Positions 8,323 to 15,412 are shown, counted from the stretch's first letter. The stretch: 21,785 nucleotides of DNA from an uncultured Bacilli bacterium (GCA_934102055.1 CAKOSE010000017.1:1-21785); one strand, 5' to 3'. Numbers and translations: made by a program. Notes: a model not told the origin generated them from the letters alone.

Positions 8323-8809
8323 CTAATAACCCCTCCAAATTCTTAAATACTATCTTATCATTCTTAATAGTCTTATCTATAAAATGATCATTAAAAGGTA
8401 CCAATATCTCTCCTTTACCACTTATCACAAAAACAAAATTATCACTACCACAATTAACGATTTCAGTTATCGTACCTAAATTATTATCATCATAATAACA
8501 CTCTAATCCTATGTAATCCTCAAATACCAACTGATCATCATTTAAATTCAAATCATCTCTATCTATATATACCTTCATCCCCTTTAAATGTTGAACCAAA
8601 TTTATATCATTATATTCACAAAAAGTTAATAAATAAAAACCCTTATGCATCCTATAAGTCTCTAAAACATACTTATCCTTTCCTTGACCTATATAAAACT
8701 TAAAACCATTTGTTAAAATCCTCTCTTTATATTTAAAACTACTCTTAAACTTAAGTTCCCCTTTTAAACCATGAGTTCCATATATTTCACCAACATAAAT
8801 ATAGTCCAT
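8312..8809 (-). CDS. rimM: 16S rRNA processing protein RimM
   Basis: RimM assists maturation of the 30S head by binding S19. The 165-residue protein begins with the characteristic YIYVGEIYGTHGLKGELKF (beta-barrel domain) and ends with the PRC-barrel part (EDYIGLECYYDDNNLGTI, then ILVPFNDHFI). An AGGTG ribosome site precedes the start. It is the first gene of the rimM-trmD pair. The rpsP gene and KH-domain gene that usually stand upstream in Bacillota are not here. A promoter at 8834-8861 lies immediately upstream. Confidence 0.96.
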   Translation of the reverse strand: MDYIYVGEIYGTHGLKGELKFKSSFKYKERILTNGFKFYIGQGKDKYVLETYRMHKGFYLLTFCEYNDINLVQHLKGMKVYIDRDDLNLNDDQLVFEDYIGLECYYDDNNLGTITEIVNCGSDNFVFVISGKGEILVPFNDHFIDKTIKNDKIVFKNLEGLLDEN

Positions 8810-8833
8810 TTCAACACCTCAAATCATATATAT

Positions 8834-8861
8834 ATTATAACTCATATTAAATCTTTTTAAA
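8834..8861 (-). promoter_or_regulatory. Probable promoter of the rimM operon
   Basis: The minus strand has TTTAAA (-35 like) and a perfect TATAAT (-10) separated by 16 nt, about 25 nt ahead of the rimM start. It directly follows the terminator of the upstream surface-protein gene, so rimM has an independent transcript. Confidence 0.55.
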
Positions 8862-8883
8862 AGAAAAAAGACCATCAGGTCTT
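8862..8883 (-). terminator. Terminator of the surface-protein gene
   Basis: The minus strand reads AAGACC, loop TGAT, GGTCTT, then TTTTC: a perfect 6-bp stem with a T run. The 5' side overlaps the stop codon of the gene at 8882-9583. Confidence 0.8.
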
Positions 8884-9583
8884 AAGAATATCTTCTTTTT
8901 AGTAAAAGTGTTGAGCCTAATATTAAACATACTGGCACTAAGTAAATAGCATAATCACTTATTCCTGTTTCTGGATTCTTAGTTGTTTTTACTTCTTCTT
9001 GTTGTGAATTATTATCAGCATTAGTATCATTTGTAGTTACTGTACTTGTTGTATCAGCTATTTCTATTTCTCCTAGTGTAGTAGCACTTGTTGACTCAAG
9101 TATCAATCTACTTATATATACTCTTGATGTATCTCCATCTTTTACAGCTGCTACTGCTAATACATATCCATTATGCTTTCCTTTTTCATAACTCAAATTA
9201 CTTAAATTAATATTACCATCAGTCGACAAAGTATAACCTTGAACATCCTTTACACTTGGTGTAGGTATTAATTTTTGAAAATTACTTTCATACTCAGCAA
9301 CTTTAGTCGCAGATGAAGTATAAGCATCAGAATTAGCCTCACTATTTTCAAGAGTAGTTCTTACCGCTATATAATCATTAAAATCCTTTTCAGATATTGC
9401 CACATACTTATAATAAAATTTATATTTATTATTAGTATCAGTTTGTGTAATTTCCTTATCTTGACCTCCAATTGTAGAAGATATTGTAGCTACATCACTA
9501 AGTGCAGCCTCATCTGCTTTTACTGTTCCTATAAAACAAACACTAAATACAAAAATAGATATTATAGATAATATTTTCTTCAT
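8882..9583 (-). CDS. Secreted surface protein with NPETG sortase-type anchor
   Basis: The 233-residue protein has a signal peptide (MKKILSIISIFVFSVCFIGTVKA, cleaved near ADEA). A mid region of about 170 residues looks beta-rich, and a short Thr/Asn/Asp spacer follows. The C-terminal sorting signal is NPETG at 203-207, then a hydrophobic segment (YLVPVCLILGSTLLL) and KRRYS. LPXTG-like signals beginning with N occur in gut Bacillota and suggest sortase-dependent wall attachment; no sortase gene is in the window. The middle domain is not recognised. The start at 9583 follows AAGGAG at good spacing. A longer in-frame ORF upstream lacks a ribosome site and would run through the promoter. Confidence 0.8.
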   Translation of the reverse strand: MKKILSIISIFVFSVCFIGTVKADEAALSDVATISSTIGGQDKEITQTDTNNKYKFYYKYVAISEKDFNDYIAVRTTLENSEANSDAYTSSATKVAEYESNFQKLIPTPSVKDVQGYTLSTDGNINLSNLSYEKGKHNGYVLAVAAVKDGDTSRVYISRLILESTSATTLGEIEIADTTSTVTTNDTNADNNSQQEEVKTTKNPETGISDYAIYLVPVCLILGSTLLLKRRYS

Positions 9584-9604
9584 ATAATCACTCCTTATAA
9601 TTAT

Positions 9605-9633
9605 AATATAACGTTTATTATTTATTATGTAAA
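9605..9633 (-). promoter_or_regulatory. Promoter of the surface-protein gene
   Basis: The minus strand has TTTACA (-35), 17 nt, then TATATT (-10), close to the vegetative consensus and about 20 nt ahead of the start codon. The -35 lies inside one arm of an inverted repeat, so it is probably regulated. Confidence 0.65.
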
Positions 9634-9666
9634 CATTTTTTTCTTTTTTTATTACTTTGTTTACAT
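9627..9666. repeat. 9-bp inverted repeat ATGTAAACA...TGTTTACAT flanking a promoter
   Basis: ATGTAAACA at 9627-9635 and TGTTTACAT at 9658-9666 are exact reverse complements with centres 31 bp apart, about three helical turns. One arm covers the -35 of the surface-protein promoter and the other lies just upstream. A further TGTAAAC half-site lies at 9673-9679, in the last codons of the kinase gene. It looks like an operator for a dimeric regulator, which is not identified. Confidence 0.5.
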
Positions 9667-10901
9667 TATACTTGTAAACTCTTTTCATATGGTAGTTTTA
9701 TTATTGCCTTTGTGTATTTTCCCTTAGAGGACTCATATAAAAGTTCTCCACTATGAAGGCTTATTATCTCCTTTGAAAGAGCTACTCCTAAACCACATCC
9801 CTTTTGCTTAGAGGAATAAAAAAGTGCTCCTATCTTATCTATATCTTCCTTAGATATACCACATCCATTATCCTTTATTTCTATTATTATATACTTATTA
9901 TTCTTTTTAAGTTTTACATTTATAGTACCATCTTTCGAAATAGCCTCTACACTATTTTTCATTATATTAATTAATACCTGTTTTAATCTCTTATAATCAC
10001 CATTTATATATATTTCATCTTCAGAATTATAAGTTGTTATTATATCTTTATTTTTAAATATTGGATTTAAACTATTTATAGTATCACTTATCAAAAAATC
10101 CAAATCCATTATATCCTTTCTAATACTTATCTTCGTATACTCACTAAAATTATCCATTATATCAAGAGCCCTGTCTATCTCACCTAAGATAATCTCACTA
10201 TATTTTTTAGTCTTTTTCGCATCGTTATAATCAATCATTGATAAATACCCCTTACAAACAGCCAAGGGATTTTTCACCTCATGAGTTATTTTAAATAATG
10301 AGTTTTTTAAATTTTTTTCTTTTTCAAGTTCTTTTAAAGTCTGATTTAATGAAAAAGTCTTCTCAATTCTACTTATTATCTTTATAGTAATTGTTCCTAT
10401 CAAATAAAATACTGTTAAAGATATAAATATTTTAAATATAGATGAAAAATTTATACTTTCTGCAATGAAATACTCTTCAGCAGACATAAATGCTCCCTTT
10501 ATACAAGTAAATGTCAAAAATACTGACTCTTGTGATTTGCATCTTTTAGTTAAAATAACAAATATAAATATATAATAAAAATACTCTAAAATTGACATTA
10601 TTATATTACTTCCATTCAAAGTATTAAAAATTATTAATATAACAGAAATTATAACTACAGTATATTTTCTATTATATAATATAGATATAACAAGAGGCAT
10701 ATTCACTAATAAAATATCATATGGAACACTTGGATTATAAAATTTTATTAATAAAAATAAGCTTGATATACTAGCAACATCTAAAAGATTATTATTACTT
10801 ACTTTTCCTATATTTTTATAATAAGCTTTTAAAATTAATACTACTATTAATGGAAATAGTATTGATATTGAATCTAATATTATTGTATCAAAAAATGACA
10901 T
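9666..10901 (-). CDS. Membrane histidine kinase, sporulation-kinase (KinB) like
   Basis: The 411-residue protein has about six membrane segments within residues 5-178 and no obvious extracellular sensor domain. A short coiled linker leads to the HisKA helix with H207 in LFKITHEVKNPLAVCKGYL, then a HATPase_c domain. The latter has the N-box RLKQVLINIMKNSVEA (N316), G1 box DNGCGIS (344-350) and G2 box GCGLGVALSKEII (368-380). The family autophosphorylates and passes phosphate to a response regulator. No regulator gene is adjacent, so it is an orphan, as the Bacillus sporulation kinases are. The start at 10901 is chosen because GGGTGATAAA precedes it. Its position beside coat genes fits a sporulation input, but this is inference. 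Confidence 0.85.
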   Translation of the reverse strand: MSFFDTIILDSISILFPLIVVLILKAYYKNIGKVSNNNLLDVASISSLFLLIKFYNPSVPYDILLVNMPLVISILYNRKYTVVIISVILIIFNTLNGSNIIMSILEYFYYIFIFVILTKRCKSQESVFLTFTCIKGAFMSAEEYFIAESINFSSIFKIFISLTVFYLIGTITIKIISRIEKTFSLNQTLKELEKEKNLKNSLFKITHEVKNPLAVCKGYLSMIDYNDAKKTKKYSEIILGEIDRALDIMDNFSEYTKISIRKDIMDLDFLISDTINSLNPIFKNKDIITTYNSEDEIYINGDYKRLKQVLINIMKNSVEAISKDGTINVKLKKNNKYIIIEIKDNGCGISKEDIDKIGALFYSSKQKGCGLGVALSKEIISLHSGELLYESSKGKYTKAIIKLPYEKSLQV

Positions 10902-10963
10902 TTTATCACCCATATATATAATATAGTAATGAAATGTCATAATTTGTCGAATTTTGTCTGCTT

Positions 10964-11275
10964 TTATTTTATTTCGTCGATATATTTCTTTAACTGATTA
11001 GAATCTTTTCCAAGTATTATTTTTAACTGATTATCTAATTCTACTATTCCTTTTGCTCCTAAAGCAATTATTGCATCTTTATTTACTTTATCTATATCAT
11101 TAAGAGTTACTATAAACCTAGATAAATTAACTTCTGTATCTATTATATTATCTTTTCCCCCAAGATATTCAACTAGTTTATTCATATCAAGTTTAACATC
11201 TTTTTTATTTATTTTTAGAATCGCTAGTAAAATTATGATAAACACAATAAAAATTATTAAATATTCATAAGTCAT
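10964..11275 (-). CDS. Membrane-tethered PTS EIIB-like protein lacking the active cysteine
   Basis: The 103-residue protein has one N-terminal membrane helix (about 4-21) and a cytoplasmic domain. That domain matches the glucose-family EIIB fold: LVEYLGGKDNIID, then EVNLSRFIVTLNDIDKVN, AIIALGAKGIVEL and QLKIILGKDSNQLK. True EIIB domains have (D/N)xCxTRLR, where Cys carries the phosphate; here the Cys place reads N in EVNLSRF and one Arg is lost. Sugar phosphorylation is therefore unlikely, and a sensing or structural role is possible. It has an AGGTGG ribosome site and a TATAAT -10 at 11292-11297 without a good -35. The histidine kinase follows 62 nt downstream, so the two may be linked. Confidence 0.75.
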   Translation of the reverse strand: MTYEYLIIFIVFIIILLAILKINKKDVKLDMNKLVEYLGGKDNIIDTEVNLSRFIVTLNDIDKVNKDAIIALGAKGIVELDNQLKIILGKDSNQLKKYIDEIK

Positions 11276-11417
11276 ATTACCACCTATAATAATTATACAA
11301 TAAATTTATCAAAAATGAAACATTTTTTCATACTATTTAGTAAATAGGTATTAGTAGTGTTTTTATAAAAACATAATGAATATCTTATATTAGAAAGAAA
11401 AAAGGGGCGTGATATAT

Positions 11418-11822
11418 ATGAACAATAGCTCATGTTGTATTAATGATATTTTAGAAGTCATCAATGTTTTACAAAACCAAGCAGAAAAAATAGATGAAAT
11501 TCCTAGTACTTGCGATAGACCATTTCTAGGTGGTACAAATAGTTCTAATACTTTTATCTACAATACTAGGCCTGTAACTTTATATACTTCTAATAATACA
11601 TTATTTAGTGCACCATATGTTCAAAACGGAGAAAACAAAACTTCTAATGTATTCAGAGTAGAAAAAGTTACAGACAGTACTGCTACTTTAATGGTTCTTG
11701 GAGAAAACCCAGATGATTCTAGTGTTTTTCCTTACGTAAAAACAGATTCATACATCATAGTAAATAGTAACTGCATATGTGCTATTAAGTGTTTAGCTGA
11801 TACTTTTGTTGACTGTGTATAG
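11418..11822 (+). CDS. CotY/CotZ-like spore coat protein
   Basis: The 134-residue Cys-rich protein matches the CotY/CotZ family, which forms disulfide-linked outer layers of the endospore. Visible features are SSCCINDILEVINVLQNQAE at the N terminus, the TCDRPFLG motif, and NTRPVTLYT. VFRVEKVTDSTATLMVLG follows, and then the highly characteristic end NSNCICAIKCLADTFVDC. ATG at 11418 is preferred, with GGGG 10 nt upstream; GTG at 11409 overlaps that site. It is followed after 14 nt by a second family member. Its promoter region contains AAAACATAAT, discussed separately. Confidence 0.88.
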   Translation: MNNSSCCINDILEVINVLQNQAEKIDEIPSTCDRPFLGGTNSSNTFIYNTRPVTLYTSNNTLFSAPYVQNGENKTSNVFRVEKVTDSTATLMVLGENPDDSSVFPYVKTDSYIIVNSNCICAIKCLADTFVDCV

Positions 11823-11836
11823 AAAGGAGGATAATT

Positions 11837-12235
11837 ATGTGCTCAAATGATAATAATTGCAATTGCTTAAGAGATACTCTTTGTATGATTGTTAATCTTC
11901 AAAAACAAGGTCAATGTATTGATGGAGGTATAAAATCTTGTGATAGACCTTACTTAGGACTTAATAATAATAGTGCTTATAACACAAGACCAATAACCTT
12001 TTACACCTGTCCTACTAATACACTTTGGTCTATGCCATATACATTAAACGATCAAGATAGTAAATCCACTGTATTCAGAGTAGAAGCCGTAGAAGATTGT
12101 TGCTGTACATGTAGAGTTTTAGCACCAGGTGAAAACGAAGGCACTTATCAATCTACTGATTCATTCTTCACTATTAATTTAAATTGTGTCGGAGCAATCA
12201 AGTGTCTTGAAGATACATATATTCCTTGTATTTAA
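11837..12235 (+). CDS. Second CotY/CotZ-like spore coat protein
   Basis: This 132-residue paralog of the preceding gene shares CDRPYLG, NTRPITFYT, VFRVEAVED and the ending NLNCVGAIKCLEDTY. It is richer in cysteine, with a CCCTC cluster near residue 90 and Cys residues close to the N terminus (NCNCLRDTLC). The cysteines fit cross-linking in a spore crust or exosporium-like layer. The ribosome site AAGGAGG is excellent. It ends just before a strong pair of convergent terminators, so the two cot genes form one transcript. Confidence 0.88.
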   Translation: MCSNDNNCNCLRDTLCMIVNLQKQGQCIDGGIKSCDRPYLGLNNNSAYNTRPITFYTCPTNTLWSMPYTLNDQDSKSTVFRVEAVEDCCCTCRVLAPGENEGTYQSTDSFFTINLNCVGAIKCLEDTYIPCI

Positions 12236-12257
12236 AAAAAACATCTTTTGATGTTTT
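12233..12257 (-). terminator. Terminator for the small minus-strand gene
   Basis: On the minus strand AAAACATC, loop AAAA, GATGTTTT form an 8-bp stem followed by a run of T. It stops transcription from the gene at 12279-12584 entering the cot pair. Confidence 0.7.
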
Positions 12258-12259
12258 GG

Positions 12260-12280
12260 GACTATAACAATAGTCTTTTT
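12260..12280 (+). terminator. Terminator for the cot gene pair
   Basis: GACTAT, loop AACA, ATAGTC is a perfect 6-bp stem followed by TTTTTATTTTT on the plus strand, 24 nt after the second cot stop codon. Confidence 0.8.
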
Positions 12281-12584
12281 ATTTTTCATATATTTTTACT
12301 ATATCATTTATATCTATAGAATCATTATCCAAAGTAATTATTCTATTACCTAGTTTTCCTGCAATCCTTGTCTCATATTTTTTATTTTTTGTCTCTATTA
12401 TCACATCCCTATTAAAAATATAAGAACCACTCTTAGAAATTCTATTTATAAAATCTATCGGAGTCTCATCAAAAATTCTTTTACTAGATAAAACTTCCTC
12501 TTCCTTTAAAAAAGAATAATAAGACCTTTCATTATTATTTTTATTTTCCATCTTTGGTTTAAATATTTCAGGTTTTCTATTCAT
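12279..12584 (-). CDS. Small hypothetical protein beside coat genes
   Basis: I do not recognise this 101-residue protein. The N-terminal half is basic, polar and probably disordered (MNRKPEIFKPKMENKNNNE). The C-terminal ~45 residues look like a small beta-barrel (RDVIIETKNKKYETRIAG, then NRIITLDNDSIDINDIVKI). The start at 12584 has a textbook AAAAAGGAGG site; an ATG further upstream would begin in the promoter region. Convergence with the coat genes and a CATAATATA element upstream, like a SigK -10, suggest it may be a spore-coat or mother-cell protein. This is inference from context. Confidence 0.72.
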   Translation of the reverse strand: MNRKPEIFKPKMENKNNNERSYYSFLKEEEVLSSKRIFDETPIDFINRISKSGSYIFNRDVIIETKNKKYETRIAGKLGNRIITLDNDSIDINDIVKIYEK

Positions 12585-12656
12585 ATTTCCTCCTTTTTCA
12601 TTACTATATATTATGTTTTTGTGATTAAAAAATTCTAAAAAGTACATAATAGTACT

Positions 12657-13742
12657 ATGAAAAAGAATAGATTTTATATATACATATTATTAATTTTTTT
12701 TATAATTAGCATTAATTCCATATATAGTTTCTCATCATTTATAACAGAAAATACTTATAACTTAGTCATTAGACAAACATGTTTCTATGTAGCAGGAATT
12801 ATAATAATTATTATATTACTAAAGCATAATCCCCTTAAGATTATGAAGTATTCATTTTATATATATGCACTAAATGTAATACTTCTTTTGCTAGTGCTTT
12901 TCATTGGAAAAGAAGTAAATGGTGCTAAAGCATGGTTTTATATTCCAGTTATTGGAACATTACAGCCCAGTGAATTTATGAAAATAGGACTTATCTTATT
13001 CATTGCAAAAATAATAGATAAACATAAAATAAACTCACTAAAAGATGAGTTTTTACTTATCATTAAAATCTTTATTGTTTTAATAATTCCATCCTTTCTT
13101 ACCTTTTTAGAACCCGATACCGGAGCAGTATTCATTTATTTCATAATTGCCTTTACAATGCTATTTGTATCAAAAATAAGACTTAGATGGTTTATAATTC
13201 TTTTATTTATTATTTTATCCATAGGACTTATATTCTTCTATTTATATATCTTTAAAACTAATTTATTCATTAAAATATTTGGTAGTAGTATGTTTTACAG
13301 ATTAGATAGAATATTTGATTGGAAAAGTTCCTCAGGACTACAACTTGAAAACTCAATCATTACAATAGGATCATGTGGACTCATAGGAAACGGTATAAAT
13401 GAAATTCTACTTTATTTTCCAGAAGGACATACAGACTTCATATTTACCTCGATTGCTTCTATATATGGTCTTGTTGGAATGTTTGTTTTAATAAGTACTA
13501 TTATAGCATTTGATACCTCACTAGTACTTATAAATACAAAAGAAAGATCATATAAATATATAATTACAGGTACATGTGGAGCACTATTCTATCAACAAGT
13601 TCAAAATATCTCTATGACTGTTGGACTTATGCCAATCACAGGAATTACTCTTCCCTTTATATCTTATGGTGGAAGTAGTATCATTTCCTATATGATTCTA
13701 CTAGGAATAATACTTAGTATTAGAAAATACTCAAGCACCTAG
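12657..13742 (+). CDS. SEDS-family peptidoglycan polymerase (RodA/FtsW/SpoVE)
   Basis: SEDS proteins polymerise lipid II into glycan strands together with a class B penicillin-binding protein. The 361-residue membrane protein has about ten helices. NGAKAWFYIP and TLQPSEFMKIGLIL form the family signature loop. EPDTGAV carries the conserved catalytic-region aspartate. PEGHTDFIFTSIAS and the C-terminal ITGITLPFISYGGSSII follow. The loop wording is nearer to RodA than to FtsW, but a sporulation role (SpoVE-like) is equally possible beside coat genes. No Shine-Dalgarno precedes the ATG. The last codon overlaps the stop of the convergent prsW gene. No cognate PBP is in the window. Confidence 0.92.
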   Translation: MKKNRFYIYILLIFFIISINSIYSFSSFITENTYNLVIRQTCFYVAGIIIIIILLKHNPLKIMKYSFYIYALNVILLLLVLFIGKEVNGAKAWFYIPVIGTLQPSEFMKIGLILFIAKIIDKHKINSLKDEFLLIIKIFIVLIIPSFLTFLEPDTGAVFIYFIIAFTMLFVSKIRLRWFIILLFIILSIGLIFFYLYIFKTNLFIKIFGSSMFYRLDRIFDWKSSSGLQLENSIITIGSCGLIGNGINEILLYFPEGHTDFIFTSIASIYGLVGMFVLISTIIAFDTSLVLINTKERSYKYIITGTCGALFYQQVQNISMTVGLMPITGITLPFISYGGSSIISYMILLGIILSIRKYSST

Positions 13743-14431
13743 TCCTCTTTTGATATCTGGTCTATTTTTAAATAAGCAGAAAAAAACAATACTATTATAA
13801 AAACTAAAAATAAAAATAAATAAAATATATTCTCTAACATAAGTAAATAATTATACAAAGAATGAAATAATGTTGGAACTAAAACGCTTTTTAACATAGA
13901 AACTCTATACTTCACCTTATTTTTAACCTCTTGCTGCTTAGCAATTCCTAAATAATATCCCATAAATACCCCAAATGCTACATGACCAGGCACAGAGAAA
14001 ACAGCACGATAAATACCTAAACCAAATCCTCCATTTAATACATAAAATATATTCTCTATCATGGCAAAACCAAGTGCTACAAACACAGAATAAACTATAA
14101 TATCATACTGTTGATCAAAAGCATTACTAGAATATCCTATTAATCTAATCATTAACCACTTTGATAATTCCTCTACTAAAGCTATTTCTAAAAATATCAA
14201 AATGAATAACTCAAAAAAATTAAATTTATAATATTGTGTCGCAAGATAAAAGTCTGGAAAAAAAATTGCTATTAAAACATTTACCGTTATAACTAAAAAT
14301 GCTGATAAAAGACCAGAAGAAAATAATACTAACAAAAGAGACTTAGGCTCCTTTTCACAATCCTTTTGATATATATAATACCCTAATAAAAGAACAGGAA
14401 TTATTGAGATAAATAGTAAAAGTATTTTCAT
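13739..14431 (-). CDS. prsW: PrsW-family intramembrane metalloprotease
   Basis: PrsW-type proteases start regulated cleavage of anti-sigma factors such as RsiW in Bacillus. The 230-residue protein has about eight membrane segments. Its motifs are LVEELSKW (E87, E88), GFAMIENIFYV (E126, N127), SVPGHVAFGVFMGYYLG (H150) and PTLFHSLYNYLLM (H190), the putative metal-binding and catalytic set. It also has the early KEP motif of the family. The start at 14431 follows AGGTGATACT; a TTG nine codons upstream is less likely. No anti-sigma gene is nearby, so the substrate is unknown. Confidence 0.88.
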   Translation of the reverse strand: MKILLLFISIIPVLLLGYYIYQKDCEKEPKSLLLVLFSSGLLSAFLVITVNVLIAIFFPDFYLATQYYKFNFFELFILIFLEIALVEELSKWLMIRLIGYSSNAFDQQYDIIVYSVFVALGFAMIENIFYVLNGGFGLGIYRAVFSVPGHVAFGVFMGYYLGIAKQQEVKNKVKYRVSMLKSVLVPTLFHSLYNYLLMLENIFYLFLFLVFIIVLFFSAYLKIDQISKED

Positions 14432-14478
14432 AGTATCACCTAGTTTATTGTAACACAATATCTACTAGGAAACAACGA

Positions 14479-14508
14479 GAAAAAAAGGATAACAAAAATG
14501 TTATTCCT
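14479..14508 (-). terminator. Terminator of the cold-shock gene
   Basis: The minus strand reads GGAATAAC, loop ATTTTT, GTTATCC, then TTTTTTT: a 7-bp stem with one bulged A and a strong T tract right after the stop codon. Confidence 0.8.
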
Positions 14509-14512
14509 TATC

Positions 14513-14725
14513 TTAAATATGTTGTTTTTCTTTTAAAGTAACGTTTTTAGCTTGATAGCCTTTTGAAGTTTCAACAAGATCAAACTCTACTAACTGATCT
14601 TGTGATAATGTTTTATAACCATCTCTATTTATAGCAGAATAATGAACAAATATATCTTCCATTTCTCCATTATCTAGAAAACCATAACCCTTTGCATCGT
14701 TAAACCATTTTACTTTCTTAATCAT
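14513..14725 (-). CDS. Cold-shock domain protein
   Basis: The 70-residue protein is a single cold-shock OB fold that binds single-stranded RNA or DNA as a chaperone. It shows VKWFNDAKGYGFLD (RNP1 region, with the usual Phe replaced by Tyr) and DIFVHYSAI (RNP2), then GYQAKNVT at the end. The length is typical. AGAGGT precedes the ATG. The RNA leader is about 40 nt from the candidate promoter, shorter than the long cold-induced leaders of some csp genes. It is a monocistronic unit with its own terminator. Confidence 0.93.
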   Translation of the reverse strand: MIKKVKWFNDAKGYGFLDNGEMEDIFVHYSAINRDGYKTLSQDQLVEFDLVETSKGYQAKNVTLKEKQHI

Positions 14726-14769
14726 ATTATATTTACCTCTCTTTCTTGTACTTTAACTACATGTTTAAT

Positions 14770-14799
14770 ATATCACAGTTTAATGTAGAAATTTGTCAA
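14770..14799 (-). promoter_or_regulatory. Candidate promoter of the cold-shock gene
   Basis: A perfect TTGACA on the minus strand (plus 14794-14799) is followed by AT-rich -10 candidates: TGATAT after 18 nt or TATATT after 21 nt. The -35 is convincing and the exact -10 is not. Confidence 0.45.
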
Positions 14800-14906
14800 A
14801 TAATGCTTAACTACTATTAATTTATGGTTTTTCGCTAGGTTCCCATTGTGATGACATTTTATTCATAAAAGTGTGTTTGATAGTGTGTTTCAAAGTATTA
14901 AAGTAT

Positions 14907-14930
14907 TAAAAAAACCCTTAAAATAGGGTT
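14907..14930 (-). terminator. Terminator of the tRNA array
   Basis: Downstream of tRNA-Phe the minus strand reads AACCCT, loop ATTTTA, AGGGTT, then TTTTT: a 6-bp stem with a T run. The stretch between here and the cold-shock gene (14800-14906) contains no gene I can support. Confidence 0.8.
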
Positions 14931-14943
14931 ATATACTCATTCC

Positions 14944-15019
14944 TGGTGGCTCCAGTTGGAATCGAACCAACGACACCAGGATTTTCAGTCCTGTGCTCTA
15001 CCGACTGAGCTATGAAGCC
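14944..15019 (-). tRNA. tRNA-Phe(GAA)
   Basis: The 76-nt cloverleaf has acceptor GGCTTCA/TGGAGCC, encoded CCA and anticodon loop CTGAAAA. It is the last gene of the array and the ligand expected for the pheS T-box. Confidence 0.97.
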
Positions 15020-15027
15020 AAAAATAA

Positions 15028-15103
15028 TGGCGGTTCCGACGGGACTTGAACCCGCGATCTCCTGCGTGACAGGCAGGCGTGATAACCACTACACCACGGA
15101 ACC
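15028..15103 (-). tRNA. tRNA-Asp(GTC)
   Basis: The 76-nt cloverleaf has acceptor GGTTCCG/CGGAACC, anticodon stem CCTGC/GCAGG, loop CTGTCAC and encoded CCA. Confidence 0.97.
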
Positions 15104-15104
15104 A

Positions 15105-15182
<78 letters not shown>

Positions 15183-15198
15183 ATATAAAAATTTTTGT

Positions 15199-15291
15199 TG
15201 GCGGAGGAAAAGGGATTCGAACCCCTGCGCCGCTCACACGACCTCCCGGTTTTCAAGACCGGTCCCTTCAGCCAGACTTGGGTATTCCTCC
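15199..15291 (-). tRNA. tRNA-Ser(TGA)
   Basis: This is a 93-nt type II tRNA with a long variable arm, acceptor GGAGGAA/TTCCTCC, discriminator G, anticodon loop CTTGAAA and encoded CCA. Confidence 0.97.
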
Positions 15292-15314
15292 GAATATTTT
15301 AATAATTAAATAAG

Positions 15315-15403
15315 TGGTGCCTAAGGCCGGACTTGAACCGGCACGAGGTTTGATCCTCGCAGGATTTTAAGTCCTGTGCGTCTACCTATTTCGCCACTCA
15401 GGC
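15315..15403 (-). tRNA. tRNA-Leu(TAA)
   Basis: This is an 89-nt type II tRNA with acceptor GCCTGAG/CTTAGGC, anticodon loop CTTAAAA and encoded CCA. It has no intron, unlike the cyanobacterial tRNA-Leu(UAA). Confidence 0.97.
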
Positions 15404-15412
15404 AATAATAAA

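Noticed and set aside
14828..14872. Short frame on the minus strand (MNKMSSQWEPSEKP) beside the tRNA array, considered as an integrase remnant or attachment site
   Set aside because: Only 14 codons, no ribosome site, no recognisable recombinase motif and no repeat of a tRNA 3' end, so no element can be supported.
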